64,000 nt of DNA. Source: Arcanobacterium buesumense (GTDB taxonomy: Bacteria; Actinomycetota; Actinomycetes; Actinomycetales; Actinomycetaceae). Below, piece by piece: positions 20,589 to 29,410 of the stretch (positions within the stretch are counted from its first letter, which is position 1; each line of letters starts with the position of its first letter). The notes beneath the pieces were generated by a model. The model was given only the letters and a program-made list of their open reading frames with translations, was not told the origin of the DNA and did no database searches. A program made the translations under genes and the position numbers. The stretch spans positions 1,779,285-1,843,284 of the forward strand of contig NZ_CP050804.1 in NCBI RefSeq assembly GCF_012563545.1, written 5' to 3'.

Positions 20589-20833
20589 ACAGAATAATGA
20601 TCTGCGCACCTATCAGTGGAGCCATAACACAAACTCCTGACGGCGCACGCTTCAGTGTGCGAGTAGAGGATTTGCGAGTAATAGTTGAAGCCCCTGGCGA
20701 AGTCGGATCGTTCTTGACCGAGAACACCGATATTTTTCCCGACGGGCAAGATGTATTCATATCCGGAACCCTCAATGAAGCTTCAACACCAATAGTGATT
20801 GAAGCTACCAATGTTGGTCTACCAGTGATCTAG
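20585..20833 (+). CDS. Small beta-rich protein (OB-fold-like or immunity candidate)
   Basis: 82 residues, mostly predicted beta strands (ISGAITQTPDGARFSVRVED, DVFISGTL, PIVIEATNVG). The pattern resembles a minimal OB fold as in single-strand-binding proteins, a common relaxosome/ICE function. It overlaps the MuF-C gene by 4 bases, so an immunity-protein role is an alternative. Neither is certain. It ends in TAG and is followed by a GGGGAG ribosome site for the next gene. Confidence 0.55.
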   Translation: MNRIMICAPISGAITQTPDGARFSVRVEDLRVIVEAPGEVGSFLTENTDIFPDGQDVFISGTLNEASTPIVIEATNVGLPVI

Positions 20834-20842
20834 GGGAGCGTA

Positions 20843-21316
20843 ATGATAACCGATGCTCGAATCCGAATTTTGGGTACGTCAACTCGCGCAGACTTAGACG
20901 CATCTCTTGGCCACCTGGCGCCTATTTCAAGCGAAGGACTAGATGAAAGTTCACGGTATTTACGCCGAAGCGGTCTGCCTATCGAACCTACACTGATTTT
21001 CGATCTTCCTCACTTACTTCTCGTATGCCAAGAAGATGAAGAACTATTTATCAAGGCGTTAACGTCCGGAAAGCTGCTTCATTCAGATCCTGAAGTAGAA
21101 ATAGAGACGGACGGGCAAACTGAGGTTGTGGCAACGAGATCAAAAACAACTATCTCTCAAATAGTTAAGACCCGGCCACAAACACGATCCGATCTCATAC
21201 TGCACATGCTTCGGTATCGAAAAGCGCTCGATCACACACGCACATCGAGTAAACGCCAGAAGCACCAACCAAGAATTGATTTATCTCCAAACACTGAAAG
21301 TACCAATTATGACTAG
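20843..21316 (+). CDS. Hypothetical transfer-operon protein with two TRxDL motifs
   Basis: 157 residues of unknown family. STRADLDASL occurs at 13-22 and RPQTRSDLILHM at 111-122. The second is nearly identical at DNA level to that in the DUF3801 gene (21173 versus 19595: 24 bases with 2 differences), suggesting sequence exchange between the genes. The C-terminus is basic and polar. It overlaps the coupling-protein start by 8 bases, which suggests close co-expression with the coupling protein. Confidence 0.65.
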   Translation: MITDARIRILGTSTRADLDASLGHLAPISSEGLDESSRYLRRSGLPIEPTLIFDLPHLLLVCQEDEELFIKALTSGKLLHSDPEVEIETDGQTEVVATRSKTTISQIVKTRPQTRSDLILHMLRYRKALDHTRTSSKRQKHQPRIDLSPNTESTNYD

Positions 21317-22988
21317 CGCACAAATCATTTTTATTTTCATTCTCGCTCTTGGAGGGTTTTGGGCGGGCGATAAAATCTCCTACCAAATACGAACAGACCT
21401 AGACGCCGGATATGAAATAGCCCAAGTACTCGATAGATTCTGGCTAGACCTCAACAATCCATTCCACCTCTCACTAGAAAAAATTGACCTGCTCGTAGGC
21501 CTGGGCACAATCGCTCTTATTGGGCTGGTATGGGCGTACAACAGTGTCGGTAAAGGCACACGACGTCAAGGCGAGGAACACGGATCAGCTTCATGGGCAC
21601 GGCCATCTCAAATACACCCATTCAAGGATAAGAAACGTGCCAACAACATCCTCTTCACGGCCAGCGAGTCGCTATCGCTCGATTCCCGTAAAACGCAGCG
21701 TAACCTTAATGCGCTTGTTATTGGCTCGTCGGGTTCAGGTAAATCTCGCTATTTCGTCTTACCAAATCTCCATCAAGCCAATACGTCGTTTGTAGTCACT
21801 GATCCTAAAGGGGAGCTTGCAGCTCAAACAACACCCTATTTAGAGAAGCAAGGCTATAAAGTCCGCTGCTTAAACCTCATTGATCCTGGACTATCGTGCA
21901 CTTACAATCCATTGGCTTACTTCAACGACGCACAGCCAGAGGTAGACGTTATGATCATGACGGAAAACTTCATCACTAACACAACAGGTAAAAAGAACGC
22001 CGGTGGAGATTTCTGGGAAAAAGCAGAAAGAGCGCTACTCAATGCACTCATTTCCTACATCTACTTCACTAAAGGCAAGGACGGCACTCTGATCGACGTC
22101 GTTGATCTGTTGGCCAAGATGCAAGCATCTGAATCTAACGAAGATCTTAAATCTGACGTCGATTATATTTTTGATGCAATCACTGAAACAATCAATGAAT
22201 ACGATAACGATGATGAACAGGATCAGTGGGGGCAAGAAGCTGTAGACGCACTCAACGGCCTACGTTTCGCTGCATCTCAGTACAACACCTACACCCAAGG
22301 CGCAGGAGAAACAAAGAAAAGCGTTATCATCTCTCTCGGAGTACGTATGGCTCCATTACACATGGCGCCGATACGAAAACTTCTCGCTACAGGCACAATA
22401 GAGTTTGATCGCGTTGGCCAAGAAAAGACTGCTCTATTCCTGATCATTCCGGATACACACGCAGCATTTACGTTCCTGGTATCTATCTTCTATGAGCAAT
22501 TCTTTGAAAAATCCATCTATATAGCCGACCACACGCCAGAACGACGGCTTCCCTATCTTGTCCAGTGCTTCATGGACGAGTTTGCCAACATTGGGAAAAT
22601 GCCGTCATTTGAACGCAAGATCGCTGTTATGCGGAGCCGTGGCATATCGACGTCGATCATCATTCAGAACTTCTCTCAGGGCAAAGCACTTTACAAGGAT
22701 GATTGGGAAACCATTGTTGGTAACTGCGACTCACTTTTATTCCTCGGTGGTAACGAGAAATCAACCACTGAATACATTTCTAAGCTCGTGGGTAAACAAA
22801 CACTGGCATCTACCGACACATCTGAGTCAAAAGGGCGTAACGGTTCATGGACACTGCAAAATCGCACCCTTGGCCGCGACCTCATCACTCCCGATGAAGT
22901 CGGGCGCATGGACGGCCATAAATGCATCTATGTTTTACGCGGCTTACCACCGTTCTTCTCACAAAAGCTTCCCGCACCCAAAATGTGA
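21309..22988 (+). CDS. VirD4/TraG-family type IV coupling protein
   Basis: 559 residues from the ATG at 21309 (an earlier in-frame ATG at 21276 is less likely). Two N-terminal membrane helices (~5-20 and ~60-78) are followed by a cytoplasmic ATPase with Walker A GSSGSGKS at 139-146, VVTDPKGEL, and Walker B FMDEFANIG. It has the later TraG/VirD4 stretch RGISTSIIIQNFSQ. It is the hexameric motor and substrate receptor linking the relaxosome to the T4SS channel, and the presumed reader of the TRxDL tags. Last gene of the rightward transfer operon; a perfect 20-bp terminator follows. Confidence 0.94.
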   Translation: MTSAQIIFIFILALGGFWAGDKISYQIRTDLDAGYEIAQVLDRFWLDLNNPFHLSLEKIDLLVGLGTIALIGLVWAYNSVGKGTRRQGEEHGSASWARPSQIHPFKDKKRANNILFTASESLSLDSRKTQRNLNALVIGSSGSGKSRYFVLPNLHQANTSFVVTDPKGELAAQTTPYLEKQGYKVRCLNLIDPGLSCTYNPLAYFNDAQPEVDVMIMTENFITNTTGKKNAGGDFWEKAERALLNALISYIYFTKGKDGTLIDVVDLLAKMQASESNEDLKSDVDYIFDAITETINEYDNDDEQDQWGQEAVDALNGLRFAASQYNTYTQGAGETKKSVIISLGVRMAPLHMAPIRKLLATGTIEFDRVGQEKTALFLIIPDTHAAFTFLVSIFYEQFFEKSIYIADHTPERRLPYLVQCFMDEFANIGKMPSFERKIAVMRSRGISTSIIIQNFSQGKALYKDDWETIVGNCDSLLFLGGNEKSTTEYISKLVGKQTLASTDTSESKGRNGSWTLQNRTLGRDLITPDEVGRMDGHKCIYVLRGLPPFFSQKLPAPKM

Positions 22989-23010
22989 AACAACACCTTA
23001 CTGAAACACA

Positions 23011-23052
23011 AACAATCGGCTGTAAAGCTTCCAAGCTTTACAGCCGATTGTT
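23011..23052. terminator. Bidirectional terminator between convergent transfer modules
   Basis: A perfect 20-bp stem (23011-23030 / 23033-23052) with a 2-nt spacer and a T5 run on the plus strand. It separates the rightward DNA-processing operon from the leftward T4SS module. Confidence 0.92.
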
Positions 23053-23062
23053 TTTACCCCTC

Positions 23063-24127
23063 TTATCTTCCTAAGTTATTACCCTTTCGCTGCCCAATGT
23101 CAGGGTGGCGACTATCGTTAGCTTTGGGCGATACGGAGGCTGCCTTGTTGACCTTACCTTGGATCTTTTCTGCCAGATCTGTACGCGTAGAAAGGCGATG
23201 TTGTTCTCTATCCCTTAGTGCAAATTTTCCGTTTAGAGCGTCACGTAATTTTGAATAATCTTGGAAATCGTCAGCCATTGACCTTGAGAGATCCCACTGT
23301 GCCAGAATCTCTCCAGTAGACCTATACATCACCATAGGACACTTAGAGATACTGGCATCCCTTCCTTTGCCAATAAGTTCTTTACCTTTGACGGAAAGTG
23401 GGCTAAATACGCTATACGAACGGTCATATATCATATTAAAGAGTCGGGGATAGTCTTTATCACCATCAAGATGAGCCATAGTGGGATCAGCACAAATCAC
23501 CAAATACTCACTAGCGACACGCTTCGGAGTGATAAGCGTACGGAAATCAAACGCAAGAGGATCATGCATAAGCGCATCAAACGAGTCATATGAATCATGT
23601 ACCTTAATATTTGGGTAACTAGCGTCATCTGCAAGAACATATTCACCTTTATAAATACAATCTTCATCAAAAACATAATCTTCATGAATGTATACCGGGC
23701 CCGTATCAATGTATGCCTGGCCCGTTTTATACGGCCCGCGGTATTCCGGAACCCACTCCAACGATGGGTAAGCATGCATGTCGATTTCGATTGGAACCCA
23801 TACAGAGTCACCCTTAGGTTTGACAACAACATCGGAAAGGGTTGGATCCCATGAGCGCTCAACCTCTCTCTTTAAAGGGTGTTTGGGAAAGCCACTAATA
23901 TCGCCCGTTTCTTCAAACTGTCGCATATAACTGCTATCCACACGGATAGCTGCTTTTAGCCATGGAAAATCCTTATCTTCCCATCCACGCTTAGCAATAC
24001 TATTCCAGTAGCCTTTATCCAGAGTATGGCCATGCCAACTATAATTAGAATATATCTCCAAATGAGAGACATCCTTGCTCTCCATAATATTGCTAAATGC
24101 ATCTAGCGGGTAAGTCTTCTGATCCAT
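23063..24127 (-). CDS. Orphan protein with TRTDL tag (candidate secreted cargo)
   Basis: 354 residues of no family I can name. It is rich in Tyr, Asp and Trp, with no signal peptide or membrane helix. After ~305 residues of apparently globular sequence a polar tail carries STRTDLAEKI (313-322) followed by a basic, disordered end. This is the same tag as in the DUF3801, MuF-C and 157-aa proteins encoded on the other strand. As the last gene of the leftward mating-channel operon it is placed like a cargo gene. Being a translocated effector is inference from the tag. Confidence 0.7.
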   Translation of the reverse strand: MDQKTYPLDAFSNIMESKDVSHLEIYSNYSWHGHTLDKGYWNSIAKRGWEDKDFPWLKAAIRVDSSYMRQFEETGDISGFPKHPLKREVERSWDPTLSDVVVKPKGDSVWVPIEIDMHAYPSLEWVPEYRGPYKTGQAYIDTGPVYIHEDYVFDEDCIYKGEYVLADDASYPNIKVHDSYDSFDALMHDPLAFDFRTLITPKRVASEYLVICADPTMAHLDGDKDYPRLFNMIYDRSYSVFSPLSVKGKELIGKGRDASISKCPMVMYRSTGEILAQWDLSRSMADDFQDYSKLRDALNGKFALRDREQHRLSTRTDLAEKIQGKVNKAASVSPKANDSRHPDIGQRKGNNLGR

Positions 24128-24166
24128 TACGGTTTTCCTTTCAAATATTTTTAACTGGGTTTGGTT

Positions 24167-24979
24167 TTATGCTTCACCTACAAGCGCTTTAGCGAATTTT
24201 CCGGAGGACAGCACGAGGAATATAAACCCGATAGGAACCGCTACGAGGTTCACGAAGTTCGCCATGACATCGTCTACTGTTGGGTTTTCCCCCAGATCTG
24301 TACCAGCTCCTTGGAATTTGGCAAAGATGATCAGGACAAGGATGATCGTAAACCCGTGAAGCATCGCCGTTGCATACTTCTTGAGGTATCCGATCGAGAT
24401 TTGCTTCGTCTCGGTATGACCCAAGAACGCTAACGGTAGAGTTGCCCCAGCAGAAAGTATGTATATCTCAGCAAATCGCAAGAGAACAACGATTTTTACG
24501 ACAACGCCACCGATCATTGAAATCAGCCAGGGCAAGAATAGAATGATCATTGCGCCGATCATATCTAGAGTGTCCATATCAAGATCACCTATATTGACGG
24601 GGTTAGACTGTATGACTGTTGCATGCTTTTTCAATCCGTTAATAAGTGTTTCGCCAGCTTCGTTAATAGCTTTGAGAATTAGATCTACATTTTGAATAGC
24701 AACAATAAGAAGTGCAGCCTTGATCATGATTGTGCCAATGACTTGCACGCCCATCTTTGAGTCGCCTTCAAATTTTGTTGACACTCGCGCTAGCTCTAAC
24801 ACCAGGATGATTGCCACGACTGACGCGGCCACGGGCTTAACCACTGTGGAGTTTACTGTGAGAGCTACTTGATAGGCAGATGCACTGTATCCTGCAACGC
24901 TATCGTAAAGCCCGTCTGTTTGATTGAAGAATCCATTTCCTAGGATATCTTCGAGCATCTTTTTAATATATTCTTCCAT
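24167..24979 (-). CDS. TrbL/VirB6-like T4SS membrane protein
   Basis: 270 residues with six or so hydrophobic helices and a long loop between ~115 and ~135, in the pattern of the polytopic VirB6/TrbL-type channel component of Gram-positive conjugation systems. Starts 4 bases after the SLT/CHAP hydrolase stop. It forms part of the inner-membrane pore with VirB4 and PrgI. Confidence 0.82.
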   Translation of the reverse strand: MEEYIKKMLEDILGNGFFNQTDGLYDSVAGYSASAYQVALTVNSTVVKPVAASVVAIILVLELARVSTKFEGDSKMGVQVIGTIMIKAALLIVAIQNVDLILKAINEAGETLINGLKKHATVIQSNPVNIGDLDMDTLDMIGAMIILFLPWLISMIGGVVVKIVVLLRFAEIYILSAGATLPLAFLGHTETKQISIGYLKKYATAMLHGFTIILVLIIFAKFQGAGTDLGENPTVDDVMANFVNLVAVPIGFIFLVLSSGKFAKALVGEA

Positions 24980-24983
24980 CTTC

Positions 24984-26627
24984 TCAGCCTCCTAAAGCTG
25001 GATTATGACGGATAATTACCTGGCCAGCGTTCATCAGTGGACGCAATTGCTGTGCAGGTAGAACACGAACGTAATATTCGCCTCCACCGTAGTTTTCAGT
25101 CGTAATAGTGCCATCAGGGGCAACCGAGGACACATAGGCCACATGGCCAAATTGGGCAGAGCTACCAAAGGCACCTGGCTTGAACGAGATAACATCTCCC
25201 GGCTTAGCTTTTTCAGGCAATCGGACCGTTCCCCATCCAGGCATATTCCCTGGATCACCCCATTGACTGCCATTACCACCCGCAGGGGTAAGGAATTGAT
25301 AGGTATAGTGCCATTGCGTATTTTTACCTTGGTAGGTTACACCCATATCTCGATTTACTCGCCAGAAAACGAAATCTGTACAATTTCCGTAGTAATACCG
25401 GGTTTCATAGTTCGGGGTGTTATAGGAACCTCCGACGTTACCTGCTGCGTCTCTCACAAGGTCCTTCCACGGGTAATCATCCCCTGCACCACCGACAGAT
25501 CCTGCTGAAACAACCGCATATTTAGCAGCAGCAAGTTCCTTGATTCGCTTAACATAATTTTGAGTTTCCGCGAATGGCGGGATCCCATGAAACGTTAAAA
25601 CATTTCCTAGACCAGCATTGTAAGCAGCCAATGCTAGATCAATTGAACCACTCAACCCGTGGCGTTTAAGCGCTTCTACTTGGCCACACATATAGTGACC
25701 TTGAGAAATGATCGCATCGGCGGGGTCAAACGGATCAGCTTTACCGTCACCATTTCCGTCACGGCCAACAGATGCCCATGTCCCCGGCATAAATTGACTT
25801 ATACCTTGGGCACCAACTGGAGATTGCGCTTTGGGATTCCAGCCCGATTCTGTATCAATCTGTGCAGCAATGATCGACGGCGTAACTTCCGGACAAATTG
25901 AGCCTGCATCCAGAACATATTTTGCATATTGTGGTGGAACATTAACCGCCAGCTCAGATTTCTTTTGCTCTTCTAAATACATTCCAGTGATCCACGAGGG
26001 AAGAATAGAAACCAAAGCCATAAGTGCAACAACTACTGAAACAATCGCCATAATAATAGGCGTAGTGGCTGATGCTAAGGCCGTTGCTACCCGTTGCATC
26101 ACAGCCATCGTGACCTTAGTTACAGCTTCAGCACTACGATTAACAAACGATGCACGAGTTTTTCCTATACCGGTTTTCGCTGCGGTTCGCCGACCTTGCT
26201 GCTTAGCTACACGCATATTTCGTTTTGCTGCCCGACCCGCACTTGATCCAGCTTTCTTCACGCCTTTCCAGCCAGTTCGAGCAACAAACTTTGACGCCGA
26301 CGTAGAAAGGCGTGCTCCATTAGCCGCGCGACGAGAACCAAATTGAGAGAGTATCGACTTAATTGTGTCGCTACCGTCATCCGTGGTGGACTGACCGTCT
26401 TTTATATGAACGTGAGAATACTTAGCCCCTGTTTTGAGCCCGCCATAGGCTTTTCCACCAACAAAGACTCCAGTCTTGCCAATGGCCTTTCCAGCCTTTC
26501 CAACGCGCTTAGCGTTTTTAATAGCTGATGCCTTTGATAAATACTCCGGCGGACGGAAAGGGGAAATATCCCGGCGCACATGCTGGGATACCAGGTTTAC
26601 TGAACCGACTTCCCTGAATCGTGCCAT
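24984..26627 (-). CDS. Bifunctional cell-wall hydrolase of the T4SS (SLT lytic transglycosylase + CHAP)
   Basis: 547 residues. A basic, Ala/Lys-rich cytoplasmic N-terminus (1-180); one membrane helix (~188-215); a soluble lytic transglycosylase domain (~235-370) with catalytic Glu260 in DTESGWNP, GAQGISQFMPGTW and LAAYNAGLGNV; then a CHAP amidase/endopeptidase (~400-540) with Cys416 (YGNCTDF) and His495 (FGHVAYV). It opens the peptidoglycan for the conjugation apparatus, like VirB1/TcpG-type enzymes. The 9-bp repeat/palindrome block lies just before its ribosome site. Confidence 0.93.
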   Translation of the reverse strand: MARFREVGSVNLVSQHVRRDISPFRPPEYLSKASAIKNAKRVGKAGKAIGKTGVFVGGKAYGGLKTGAKYSHVHIKDGQSTTDDGSDTIKSILSQFGSRRAANGARLSTSASKFVARTGWKGVKKAGSSAGRAAKRNMRVAKQQGRRTAAKTGIGKTRASFVNRSAEAVTKVTMAVMQRVATALASATTPIIMAIVSVVVALMALVSILPSWITGMYLEEQKKSELAVNVPPQYAKYVLDAGSICPEVTPSIIAAQIDTESGWNPKAQSPVGAQGISQFMPGTWASVGRDGNGDGKADPFDPADAIISQGHYMCGQVEALKRHGLSGSIDLALAAYNAGLGNVLTFHGIPPFAETQNYVKRIKELAAAKYAVVSAGSVGGAGDDYPWKDLVRDAAGNVGGSYNTPNYETRYYYGNCTDFVFWRVNRDMGVTYQGKNTQWHYTYQFLTPAGGNGSQWGDPGNMPGWGTVRLPEKAKPGDVISFKPGAFGSSAQFGHVAYVSSVAPDGTITTENYGGGEYYVRVLPAQQLRPLMNAGQVIIRHNPALGG

Positions 26628-26642
26628 GTCTAAACTCCTAAC

Positions 26643-26680
26643 CTGCCGTACATGCCAGCATGTACGGCAGTGCCGGCATT
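26643..26680. repeat. Iteron array 4 with a 28-bp palindrome in the T4SS operon
   Basis: Four in-register 9-bp units (GCCGTACAT, GCCAGCATG, TACGGCAGT, GCCGGCATT at 26645-26680). They overlap a perfect inverted repeat with 13-bp arms and a 2-nt centre (26643-26655 / 26658-26670). It fills the gap between the virB4 stop and the hydrolase start. It could be a partition/regulator binding site or an mRNA hairpin. Confidence 0.7.
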
Positions 26681-26681
26681 T

Positions 26682-29087
26682 CTAAAAATTAGAGACTTCT
26701 TCAAATCTGGTAGAGAACACTTTGAAAATCCGTTGAGTCGGATCCATCGTGTTATCAAATGGAATAACCGCCTTACCAACTTTCATTAGCCCTCTACCCG
26801 GTTCAACATTTGTGAAATAGCCACGTTGTTGATTCGACAAGTGCAGCAAGTTAGCTAACGCATCAGCATCTGTAGACTGCTGATTCAATAGGAAGAGACC
26901 ATCCGAGTTCGACAACATCAGGCGTGCACGCTCATTAATCAGTAGCTCTTCGATGTTCTGTGTAATACCAGTAGCAGCAGCTCCGTATTTACGTACTCGC
27001 TTAAACATCGATTGACAATAAGCACCTGCATAGTCATTATTAAAAAGCAGATGGAATTCGTCGATATAAACCCAGGTGCGCACACCACGGGCTTTATTCC
27101 GAACGATACGCGCCCAGATCTCTTCCAAAACAACCATCATGCCAAAGGTCTGAAGATCCTTCGACAGCTCGGCAATGTCATAAATAGTGACTCGATTGGA
27201 TGTATCAACGTTGGTTTGACGCGCAAATCCTTGCGCACTTCCTCGCGCATACATCTCTAACCCAGTAGCTACTTCTTGAGCTTCTGCTTCTGGTTCGTGG
27301 CGTAGTGCCTCGTAAAGATCCTTGAGGGTAGGTGCTGGGATATCACTCGTCCAGTATGTGCTGTAAAGGCTTGCCACAACTCGATCAATGATTGAGCGCT
27401 TTGCAGGGGTTAGACCGTCTGCACCACCCAGCAACACTTCACACAAACTAAGGACAAACCCGCACTTGTTGCGAACTGGATCGCCGTCGGAGACGCTTGT
27501 AAACTCTTTACTCAAATCCATTGGATTAATGGCATCTTCTGATCCAGCTGAAATAACCACTGGCGTGGCTTTCATTTCTTTTGCTAGAGCTGGATATTCG
27601 CGTTCAGGGTCAATAATCAAGATCTCGTCATTAGGACGCCGAAGAAAGGTCTGATTCATTTCAAACTTTGCGAACTGAGACTTTCCCGAACCTGTCGTAC
27701 CCAAAATGAATCCATTGGAGTTCATGCCTTTCGCACGATCTGCCATGATCACATTCTTTGATAGCGCATTGATTCCGTAGAAATTTCCACTGCGTTCAAG
27801 CAGTTCTTGCGTAGTAAATGGGATCATTACCGCTCCAACGGCAGTGGTGAGAGTTCGATACATCGGAATCTTGCACAATCCCAACGGCAAACAAGCGTTG
27901 AGACCATCAATCTGCATGTAACGAAGATTTTCTAATGAACACGAGTGTTTTCCAGCAACACGGCGCACACGCTTAACCGCTTCTTCAAGCTCTTCTTGAG
28001 AACCTGCAGAAACCCCGATAATGATACGTGTGGTGAAGAGCTTTTCATTCGACTGCTCTAGCTGCTGACGAAGCTCAACAGCCTCAGTATGAGACGCTTC
28101 TAGCTCATGAGGAACCAGATCAATATCCATGTTTTGCTTAGCCAGCTTGCGCCGCTCATTCGCCATTTGAATATCCATACCGGCAATTTGGCGCTTAACG
28201 AGATCTAATCCTTCCGCCTGGTCAAGAGGATCAAAATGAATAGATACAGTAAGATCCGTTGGAATTTCGGCTAGCTCTTTCAGAACGCGATCACTCATCC
28301 AATTAGGCATCTTACGCAAGATCATTGTCTGCCAATACCGATCAGCGCCAGAGTATAGAACTAGTCGGTCAGAATCCGTCCGGTCAATCGACCAAGGAGC
28401 GACAAAGTCTTTCGTCTTAGCCTTCTTCTGGCCAACCATATCCGCATAGCTGAAATCATTTGGGGCATCCGGCCGCAACATCTGCTGTAGCAACCTCACG
28501 CGCTGTTCACCGCCGATCTGCTCAGCACGGCAACCACCAACTTCACGCAAAGCTGCAATATCTTCAGCAGCCATACGAGATAGGACGATTTTTGCCTCTT
28601 CAAACGACTCAGCCTCAATTTGAAGGGTCACATACTTCTCAGTAACCGTATTGTTTCTACCCGACTCTAGTCTGCGCGAAATGAGCTGGTTATACTCATC
28701 GCGCTGCGAATCAAAACCATCATCTTGAGATGAAAGTTCAATACTCTCCATCAACTGAGCTTTATCAAGAACTCGGTTGACGATAGAAACTTGCACGTGA
28801 TGCCCAGCGAGATGCCCGTTAAGGAACCGTGCATACTTTTCCACAAGTCCTTCCTGAATTTCATTCGGGGCAAGCTGATAATCAATATCAGACAATTCCA
28901 GAGTAATTGAATACTTATTCCCACCGAGATACGCAATACCCGATTCCATGATTGACTCATAATGAATCAAAGACTGGGCATTTTTCTTTTCCTTGCGAGC
29001 AACTTTACGCTGCTCACTATTTTTTTCATTGCTTTCAGTTGCCTGCTTCTGGCGGGCAGCTCTTGCGGCCATTCTTTTGCCGACCAT
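26682..29087 (-). CDS. virB4: VirB4/TraE-family T4SS ATPase
   Basis: 801 residues. A charged, helical N-terminus (1-40), then a VirB4 N-terminal domain and a C-terminal RecA-like ATPase with Walker A GTTGSGKS (463-470), ILIIDPEREYP, and Walker B WVYIDEFHLLF (~660). It powers assembly and substrate transfer. Its start overlaps the PrgI gene by ~50 bases, implying coupled translation. Confidence 0.94.
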   Translation of the reverse strand: MVGKRMAARAARQKQATESNEKNSEQRKVARKEKKNAQSLIHYESIMESGIAYLGGNKYSITLELSDIDYQLAPNEIQEGLVEKYARFLNGHLAGHHVQVSIVNRVLDKAQLMESIELSSQDDGFDSQRDEYNQLISRRLESGRNNTVTEKYVTLQIEAESFEEAKIVLSRMAAEDIAALREVGGCRAEQIGGEQRVRLLQQMLRPDAPNDFSYADMVGQKKAKTKDFVAPWSIDRTDSDRLVLYSGADRYWQTMILRKMPNWMSDRVLKELAEIPTDLTVSIHFDPLDQAEGLDLVKRQIAGMDIQMANERRKLAKQNMDIDLVPHELEASHTEAVELRQQLEQSNEKLFTTRIIIGVSAGSQEELEEAVKRVRRVAGKHSCSLENLRYMQIDGLNACLPLGLCKIPMYRTLTTAVGAVMIPFTTQELLERSGNFYGINALSKNVIMADRAKGMNSNGFILGTTGSGKSQFAKFEMNQTFLRRPNDEILIIDPEREYPALAKEMKATPVVISAGSEDAINPMDLSKEFTSVSDGDPVRNKCGFVLSLCEVLLGGADGLTPAKRSIIDRVVASLYSTYWTSDIPAPTLKDLYEALRHEPEAEAQEVATGLEMYARGSAQGFARQTNVDTSNRVTIYDIAELSKDLQTFGMMVVLEEIWARIVRNKARGVRTWVYIDEFHLLFNNDYAGAYCQSMFKRVRKYGAAATGITQNIEELLINERARLMLSNSDGLFLLNQQSTDADALANLLHLSNQQRGYFTNVEPGRGLMKVGKAVIPFDNTMDPTQRIFKVFSTRFEEVSNF

Positions 29088-29400
29088 TTTCTTCCTCCAT
29101 TAAATCCTGCTCAAAAACGAATACTTTTTTGCCTTGACGCCAGTCCCACGCATAGCTGAAATACTTTTCGAATGGAACGCCCATAGGGCGCACCCACCCA
29201 AGAGCAACAGCGGGCACTGAAAGTAGCGTCACTATAACAACGCCAAGATTTTCGTACCCTGCTAGGTAGCACACTGCGAAACTGCCAGCAATAAGAGGTG
29301 CCGCCAAAGCAGCTACACCAAGCTGACGCCAGGACATGCCAAATAGCACCCGTGGCTGGTACGCGGTAACTTCGCGCGGTACACGCACTTCCAGTGCCAC
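29035..29400 (-). CDS. PrgI-family (VirB3-like) T4SS membrane protein
   Basis: 121 residues from the GTG at 29400, chosen because AAGGAGG lies 6 bases upstream; longer in-frame starts have none. The order is EVRVPREVTAYQPRVLFG, two membrane helices (~30-70), PMGVPFEKY and a polar C-terminus, the PrgI layout. It partners VirB4 in the membrane. The 3' end overlaps the virB4 start. Confidence 0.86.
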   Translation of the reverse strand: MALEVRVPREVTAYQPRVLFGMSWRQLGVAALAAPLIAGSFAVCYLAGYENLGVVIVTLLSVPAVALGWVRPMGVPFEKYFSYAWDWRQGKKVFVFEQDLMEEENGRQKNGRKSCPPEAGN

Positions 29401-29410
29401 GCTAGCCTCC

